Assembly (NCBI RefSeq): GCF_040250305.1
Contig: NZ_CP158190.1
Location: 4,930,001 to 4,994,000, forward strand
DNA length: 64,000 bases
Reading direction: 5' to 3'
From: Peribacillus frigoritolerans
GTDB taxonomy: Bacteria > Bacillota > Bacilli > Bacillales > DSM-1321
Shown here: one piece after another, positions 59,800 to 64,000 of the stretch
Position numbering within the stretch: the stretch's first letter is position 1
Layout: each line of letters starts with the position of its first letter
The notes under the pieces: model-generated
Told to the model about the DNA's origin: nothing
Databases searched by the model: none
What the model saw: the letters and a program-made list of their open reading frames with translations, nothing else
Program-made: the position numbers and the translations under genes

Positions 59800-60201
59800 A
59801 TGATTGAAGTTAAAACTTCCACACTCAGTGATGGTGAGTTCAATAGAGGCGTATTCGCAACACGAGATATTAAAAAAGGTGAGCTTTTACATGAGGCACC
59901 TGTCATTGCATATCCAAACGAGGAGCATGTTTTCATAGAGAAGACATTGCTGGCTGATTATGCGTTTGAATATGGTATAAACCATACTGCCATGCTTTTA
60001 GGCTATGGCATGCTGTTTAATCATTCTTATACACCCAACGCTACGTATGACATAAACTTCAAGAATCATACGTTTGATTTCTTTGCTTACACCGACATAA
60101 AAGCAGGAGAAGAAATCCTGATTAATTATAATGGTGAAGTCGATAATGAAGATCCGCTTTGGTTCAATAAAGAAAATGACGGTGAAGATGAAGCTGAATG
60201 A
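59800..60201 (+). CDS. SET-domain protein (putative lysine methyltransferase)
   Basis: 133-aa protein that is little more than a SET domain. NRGVFATRDI at the start, the knot motifs FNHSYTPNATY (about residues 73-83), and GEEILINYNG (about 103-112) with the catalytic Tyr110 are seen. In eukaryotes SET proteins methylate lysines using SAM; bacterial targets are unknown. Acidic tail. ATG at 59800 follows AGGTGA; GTG at 59791 overlaps it. Stands alone. Confidence 0.85.
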   Translation: MIEVKTSTLSDGEFNRGVFATRDIKKGELLHEAPVIAYPNEEHVFIEKTLLADYAFEYGINHTAMLLGYGMLFNHSYTPNATYDINFKNHTFDFFAYTDIKAGEEILINYNGEVDNEDPLWFNKENDGEDEAE

Positions 60202-60216
60202 TCATTGATCATTCAT

Positions 60217-60275
60217 GAAGCACTTGTACTTTTTAAAACCTGTCCAAGGTTTTTTCGAAAGTACAAGTGCTTTTC
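60217..60275 (+). terminator. intrinsic terminator of the SET gene
   Basis: Long stem GAAGCACTTGTACTTT / AAAGTACAAGTGCTTTT with large loop and T-run. Confidence 0.85.
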
Positions 60276-60335
60276 CTTTTTCCTTTCACCAGCTTGATGA
60301 ATTCACTGCTGGATTTTACTAAAAGGATATAAGCA

Positions 60336-60373
60336 ATAAAAAAAAGCCCCATTAAGAATAACTTAATGGGGTC
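60336..60373 (-). terminator. intrinsic terminator of the 62-aa gene
   Basis: Minus-strand stem CCCCATTAAG / CTTAATGGGG with a T-run of eight. Confidence 0.85.
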
Positions 60374-60381
60374 ATTTCACC

Positions 60382-60570
60382 TTAACGTACGGATGGGTTA
60401 CTTGATTTCGTTTTGGTTATTGATTGGAATTGGTTCTTGACCTTATCAATGGTTTCGGGTGTGGCTAGGGATCTTATTTGACTCATGGTTTTTTCACGGG
60501 TTTTCTTATTGCGCATTAAAAATGCGGCTGCTCCTATCAGGACGGTTCCAAGCATTTTGTTTGATGGCAT
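60382..60570 (-). CDS. 62-aa small protein with N-terminal hydrophobic segment
   Basis: MPSNKMLGTVLIGAAAFLMR gives a short hydrophobic segment, followed by a basic helical part (KKTREKTMSQIRSLATPETI). Resembles YtxH-type small stress proteins only in layout. ATG after AAGGAGG at proper spacing. Function unknown. Confidence 0.7.
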   Translation of the reverse strand: MPSNKMLGTVLIGAAAFLMRNKKTREKTMSQIRSLATPETIDKVKNQFQSITKTKSSNPSVR

Positions 60571-60661
60571 GTTAGTTTCCTCCTTCAAGTTAGTCCTATA
60601 TAGTATTCCCTCTATCAGCCGATTTAAACAAAAGCATCCTTTTGAGAGAGCGGTTTCGCTT

Positions 60662-61900
60662 TTATTCATCCTCGCTCAGGCTTTCGATAAACTTTATGCT
60701 TTCGGGATTTTTCACGACTTTTTCCGATTGATCCGGGTCAGCTTTCGTTTGCTTCATATTGTAAAGTTTATATGTCAGCACTCTTTTCACTGACTCGTTT
60801 ATTCTATCCATTGGAACTTCCCCTGCTTTTACTGCTTGCAGTAATCCGTTATATACCTCAAGCTCATGGGAATATTCATGACAGACAAGTAATAAATCAA
60901 CTCCTGCAAGGATTGCCTGCTTCCCCATCTCTTCATAGGAGAAATACTTGTTCACAGCACCCATTTCCAAATCGTCGGTAACGACAAGTCCTTCATATTT
61001 GAGTTTCCCCCGAAGCAGGTCTTCGATGATGATTTTAGAAAGGCTTGCTGGTTTTTCTTTATCATAGGCTGGATATTTAATGTGGGTCACCATCACGAAA
61101 AACTTTTGGTTATCCAGTTCACTTATGATTTGCTTGAAAGGATAAATATCCGAATTTTCCAGATCAAGTTGGTTTGCCTCCACGGATGATGTTTCGACAT
61201 GCGGATCGATTTCGCTGCGTCCGTTTCCAGGAAAGTGCTTCAATGCACCAGTTATCGATACATCGTTCAAGCCTTGAATGGCTTTCTTTCCGTATTGATA
61301 CACCTTTTCCGGATCTTGCCCAAATGAACGCTTATCCGTTTTCGATAGATCAAGAACCGGGGCGAAATTAATGTTAATCCCCATGGAGCCCAGTTCTGTC
61401 CCATTCAATTTGGCCACCTTGTACATGTCTTCAACGGATGCATTATTTCCAAGATCCTGTTGCGCGGGGAGGGGCGATACCCGTTCCTTCATCCTGATGA
61501 TGTCCCCGCCTTCCTGATCGATGGCCACCATCAACGGAAGCGAATGGGTACTTTGATCGGCCATTTGCTGAAGCGAATTCGATAACCTGGCCACTTGTTT
61601 AGGGGATTTCATATTACGGTCAAAATAAATGACGCCCCCTATATGTTTTTGTTCGATAAGCTCCGTAATTTCACTGCCCTTTTCGGTTCCCTTGAAACCG
61701 ACCATCATAAGCTGTCCGATTTTTTCTTCAAGCGTCATTTTTTTCAGCAATTTTTCTATACTCTCATGATTATCCGCACCGGCTTCTTTCCCTTTTTCCG
61801 CTCTGGAATCCACATCCATATTCAACTGAATGGACACCACTGTAAAAGCGAGAATTGCGATGAGGAAAAGGCCCCAATATATATTTTTTTTATTCTTCAT
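60662..61900 (-). CDS. beta-N-acetylhexosaminidase (GH3, NagZ type)
   Basis: 412-aa single-domain GH3 glycosidase with one N-terminal membrane segment (about residues 8-26). The NagZ His-Asp motif in ALKHFPGNGRSEIDPHVE and the nucleophile in VVTDDLEMGAV are intact. Removes GlcNAc from muropeptides outside the membrane. ATG at 61900 follows AAGGT; an upstream ATG at 61984 lacks a ribosome-binding site and is rejected. Confidence 0.88.
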   Translation of the reverse strand: MKNKKNIYWGLFLIAILAFTVVSIQLNMDVDSRAEKGKEAGADNHESIEKLLKKMTLEEKIGQLMMVGFKGTEKGSEITELIEQKHIGGVIYFDRNMKSPKQVARLSNSLQQMADQSTHSLPLMVAIDQEGGDIIRMKERVSPLPAQQDLGNNASVEDMYKVAKLNGTELGSMGININFAPVLDLSKTDKRSFGQDPEKVYQYGKKAIQGLNDVSITGALKHFPGNGRSEIDPHVETSSVEANQLDLENSDIYPFKQIISELDNQKFFVMVTHIKYPAYDKEKPASLSKIIIEDLLRGKLKYEGLVVTDDLEMGAVNKYFSYEEMGKQAILAGVDLLLVCHEYSHELEVYNGLLQAVKAGEVPMDRINESVKRVLTYKLYNMKQTKADPDQSEKVVKNPESIKFIESLSEDE

Positions 61901-62082
61901 GCTTTGACCTTCATTGACATTTTCTCTGTCCTTCCTTGATAGCCCTTTTATTGATTTCGCTGCACACTTCTTAATCATGTTCATAAAGTGACAATTCTAT
62001 ATCATCATTGCGGATTTTTTTGAATAAAGCATTAGCCGCGTACCATACTACAAACATAGCCTAATTAAAAGGAGATGCCCCC

Positions 62083-62436
62083 ATGAACGGAATCTTTAAG
62101 AATATTGCCGTCACCTTCAGTCATGCAGTCGATTATGCAAAAGAAAAAATAACTGCCATTACAGGAACAACTTCTGTTACGATAGTGGAATTGAGTGAGC
62201 ACATCATCAATCAGCCTGAAACAAAACTAATCAGGAAAAACCTTTTAGGTATACCTTTTTCTTTTTATCATTTACAAAAAGAAGACGTTACGTACTATTT
62301 GGAAATGAAAAGCACACAGGTTCTCCAGTTGGATGTTCAAGCGCACAATCATACAATTGTGTCTTACAGGTCTTATCGAGATAAATCCAGCTTGCCCACG
62401 GCCATTAGATTTCCTAAAACCCTTTTATCCGAATGA
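62083..62436 (+). CDS. conserved protein of unknown function
   Basis: 117-aa soluble protein with strand/helix alternation (SVTIVELSEHII, FYHLQKEDVTYYLEMKS). AAAGGAG before the ATG. No family recognised. Convergent with the TrmB gene and separated from it by a bidirectional terminator. Confidence 0.6.
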   Translation: MNGIFKNIAVTFSHAVDYAKEKITAITGTTSVTIVELSEHIINQPETKLIRKNLLGIPFSFYHLQKEDVTYYLEMKSTQVLQLDVQAHNHTIVSYRSYRDKSSLPTAIRFPKTLLSE

Positions 62437-62451
62437 CTTCGGTACAAAAAT

Positions 62452-62497
62452 AAAAAAGCTGATATCCCCTGCATATGGGGTTATCAGCTTTTTTTTA
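62452..62497. terminator. bidirectional terminator
   Basis: Stem AAAAGCTGATA / TTATCAGCTTTT enclosing an inner CCCCTGCATATGGGG stem, T-runs on both strands. Confidence 0.9.
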
Positions 62498-62500
62498 ATC

Positions 62501-63283
62501 TTATAGGGAGAAAAAACGGTCTCTTTCACTTGAAATCCATTTCTCTGCATCTTCTTCATCCTTTTTAACCAAGCGGTTAACGAGGATATCATGCCAAATG
62601 TAATTTTCGAGAAAATTGATATGAATGGGATCATCTGTGTAAAACGCCGTTTCCCTCGTTTCGGGAGAAGGGCCGTAAATCGTCTCCTTGCCATCGATGG
62701 ATAAGATGAACCATTTGTTTTCTCCGATATTTTCCACATAGCTTGTTTTGCGATGTATATCTATCCCTGATAATGGGTTTTCAACCTGAAATGCAATCCC
62801 CTTGAGAGTGCAATGCCCAGCGACCCCTTTTAGCTCTTGTTCAAGTTTGCCATACATCTCGTCCCATAAGGAAACCACCACCCTTTTCTCGGCTTTGTGA
62901 ATCAAAGTACGGCAGAAGGATAGGATGTGCCCTTCACCCTTAAGCGTCATTACACGATTGTCAGACATCGGTTCGATTTTCTCGAATTGCTTTAGTGTAT
63001 GGCTTATGGATTGATAGGTATTGTTCCATTTTGATTGAACCGATTCCAAAAAAACATCGACTGGCAGCGGTGAATATTGTATCGAGTCATTGATTTCCTC
63101 TTTTAAGACGATTCCTTCTTCTTGCAGTCCATTTAATATTTCATAGATGCGGGCCCTTGGAATTCCTGATTCCTTGCTTACTTGATAGGCACTGGTTGGG
63201 CCTTGGCGAACCAAAGAAACATAAGCCTTTGCTTCATATTGACTAAACCCGAGAGACTGTAGTTTTTGAATGATATCTTGCAT
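62501..63283 (-). CDS. TrmB-family transcriptional regulator
   Basis: 260-aa protein with an N-terminal winged helix (LGFSQYEAKAYVSLVRQG and SGIPRARIYEILNGLQ, about residues 12-60) and a larger C-terminal ligand domain (ILSFCRTLIHKAEKRVVVSLWDE in part). TrmB proteins sense sugars or metabolites. ATG after AGGAGG. Divergent from a TauE-type exporter, which it may control through the palindrome at 63400. Confidence 0.86.
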   Translation of the reverse strand: MQDIIQKLQSLGFSQYEAKAYVSLVRQGPTSAYQVSKESGIPRARIYEILNGLQEEGIVLKEEINDSIQYSPLPVDVFLESVQSKWNNTYQSISHTLKQFEKIEPMSDNRVMTLKGEGHILSFCRTLIHKAEKRVVVSLWDEMYGKLEQELKGVAGHCTLKGIAFQVENPLSGIDIHRKTSYVENIGENKWFILSIDGKETIYGPSPETRETAFYTDDPIHINFLENYIWHDILVNRLVKKDEEDAEKWISSERDRFFSL

Positions 63284-63399
63284 AGTACCTCCTAGTGCTT
63301 TTAGTAAGTTATATGCCTATCATACCAAATGTCTTATCGAAATCTATTCGATATCAGTTGGAATGACTCATAATATTCTTATTTACAGAACGGCTTCAA

Positions 63400-63425
63400 T
63401 TAGTTACTATTTAAATAGTGACTAA
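63400..63425. promoter_or_regulatory. 26-bp near-perfect palindrome (candidate operator)
   Basis: Left half TTAGTTACTATTT, right half AAATAGTGACTAA, one mismatch in 13. Between the divergent TrmB and TauE genes, so it is a likely regulator-binding site. Confidence 0.6.
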
Positions 63426-63429
63426 CAAA

Positions 63430-63477
63430 AATGGTTTATGGCTTCAGCAAAACAAGCATTTCAGCCATAATGCCATT
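63430..63477 (+). other. hairpin in the leader of the TauE gene
   Basis: AATGG, TTATGGCT ... AGCCATAA, CCATT arms around a 19-nt loop, 17 bp before the TauE ATG. May control its translation. Confidence 0.45.
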
Positions 63478-63493
63478 GACGGAGGCTTCTTGG

Positions 63494-64000
63494 ATGGAAG
63501 ATATACAAATTTCAACACTTTTGCTGCTGATGTTTTTCGGATTTTTGGCAGCATTCATTGATTCCGTGGTCGGCGGCGGCGGCCTGATTTCGATACCCGC
63601 TTTATTATTTTCAGGACTTTCCCCGTCAGCAGCGATCGCTACAAATAAGTTAGCAAGTTCCATGGGGTCTTTAACAAGCACCATTGCCTTCATTCGCTCA
63701 GGTAAGGTTGATTTTAAATTGGTTTCCAAACTTTTCCCATTGATTTTCATAGGTTCCCTGCTAGGGGCTTGGGTTGTCAATTTCGTCTCGCCTGAATTAT
63801 TAAAGCCAATGATCTTGGTTCTATTAATAGCTATTGCCATTTATACCTTTTTTAAAAAGGACTGGGGCCAGAAATCGACTTACCATACACTCACATGGCA
63901 AAAGGCTGCACTATTTGCGTTCGCTATATTTGCCATTGGTTTTTATGATGGCTTTTTGGGCGCTGGAACGGGATCCTTCATTTTGTTTGCCTTTTTAATG
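63494..64000 (+). CDS. TauE/SafE-family membrane protein (sulfite exporter type), 3' truncated by window
   Basis: The first 169 codons of a membrane protein; reading frame open to the window end. FIDSVVGGGGLISIPALL, and DGFLGAGTGSF are the duplicated TauE motifs. Family members export organosulfur compounds or sulfite. ATG at 63494 with GGAGG 8-9 nt upstream. Substrate unknown. Confidence 0.88.
   Translation, partial: MEDIQISTLLLLMFFGFLAAFIDSVVGGGGLISIPALLFSGLSPSAAIATNKLASSMGSLTSTIAFIRSGKVDFKLVSKLFPLIFIGSLLGAWVVNFVSPELLKPMILVLLIAIAIYTFFKKDWGQKSTYHTLTWQKAALFAFAIFAIGFYDGFLGAGTGSFILFAFLM

Overview
The window is chromosomal DNA of a low-to-moderate GC Firmicute of the Bacillaceae, most likely the Bacillus/Peribacillus group (inference). 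The block ytmB-ytmA-ytlACD-ytkD-dps-ytzI-luxS-ytjA(yidD), the cluster menFDHBEC with divergent menA-yteA, and the 21-gene tRNA block behind a 16S-23S-5S operon all follow the Bacillus subtilis layout. Ribosome-binding sites are strong AGGAGG types and TTG/GTG starts are common.

Layout. 1-7.3 kb: ytm/ytl/ytk housekeeping block (hydrolase, ABC importer, Nudix hydrolase, Dps, LuxS, YidD). 7.3-8.4 kb: a zinc-binding lipoprotein gene behind two Zur-type operators. 8.6-12.5 kb: a frameshifted lipoprotein gene, then dctB with the divergent two-component genes dctS-dctR. 13.1-21.8 kb: menaquinone synthesis, with overlapping genes menF-D-H-B-E-C on the minus strand and menA on the plus strand. 22.7-29.9 kb: rRNA operon plus 21 tRNAs on the minus strand with tandem promoters. 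30-36 kb: a looser region with small membrane proteins, an EamA exporter, MgtC, tRNA-Ala(GGC), an aminotransferase, a VOC protein, a small HTH protein and several gene remnants. 36-41.5 kb: proline catabolism and uptake (putB, putC, putP, putR). 41.7-44.7 kb: an AT-rich accessory module of an Rrf2 regulator divergent from a cysteine-dioxygenase-like cupin and an HpaB-type hydroxylase. 44.7-51.5 kb: alanine symporter and the whole glycerol regulon glpP-glpF-glpK-glpD, with two matching leader/terminator elements. 51.6-64 kb: a SAM riboswitch with a MetE-like methyltransferase, an M50-like membrane protein, a family III CoA-transferase, an amino acid permease, a thermolysin-type protease, a SET-domain protein, a GH3 glucosaminidase, a TrmB regulator and a truncated TauE-type exporter.

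Between genes there are short tandem repeats of about 20-22 bp: a 9-unit array near 4 kb, the same family near 48.1 kb, a 41-bp dimer array near 54.5 kb and a 22-bp array near 57.7 kb. Several intergenic stretches hold degraded or truncated genes (8.6, 12.9, 32.3, 34.1, 35.2 and 44.6 kb). Small ORFs with good ribosome-binding sites lie at 6.2, 12.6 and 35.5 kb.

No CRISPR array, prophage or intact insertion sequence was seen. The strongest candidates for something not yet described are the Rrf2/cysteine dioxygenase/HpaB module, the dispersed 21-bp repeat family, the M50-like protein that lacks the catalytic glutamate, and the small conserved-looking ORFs. None of these is shown to be a new system by sequence reading alone.
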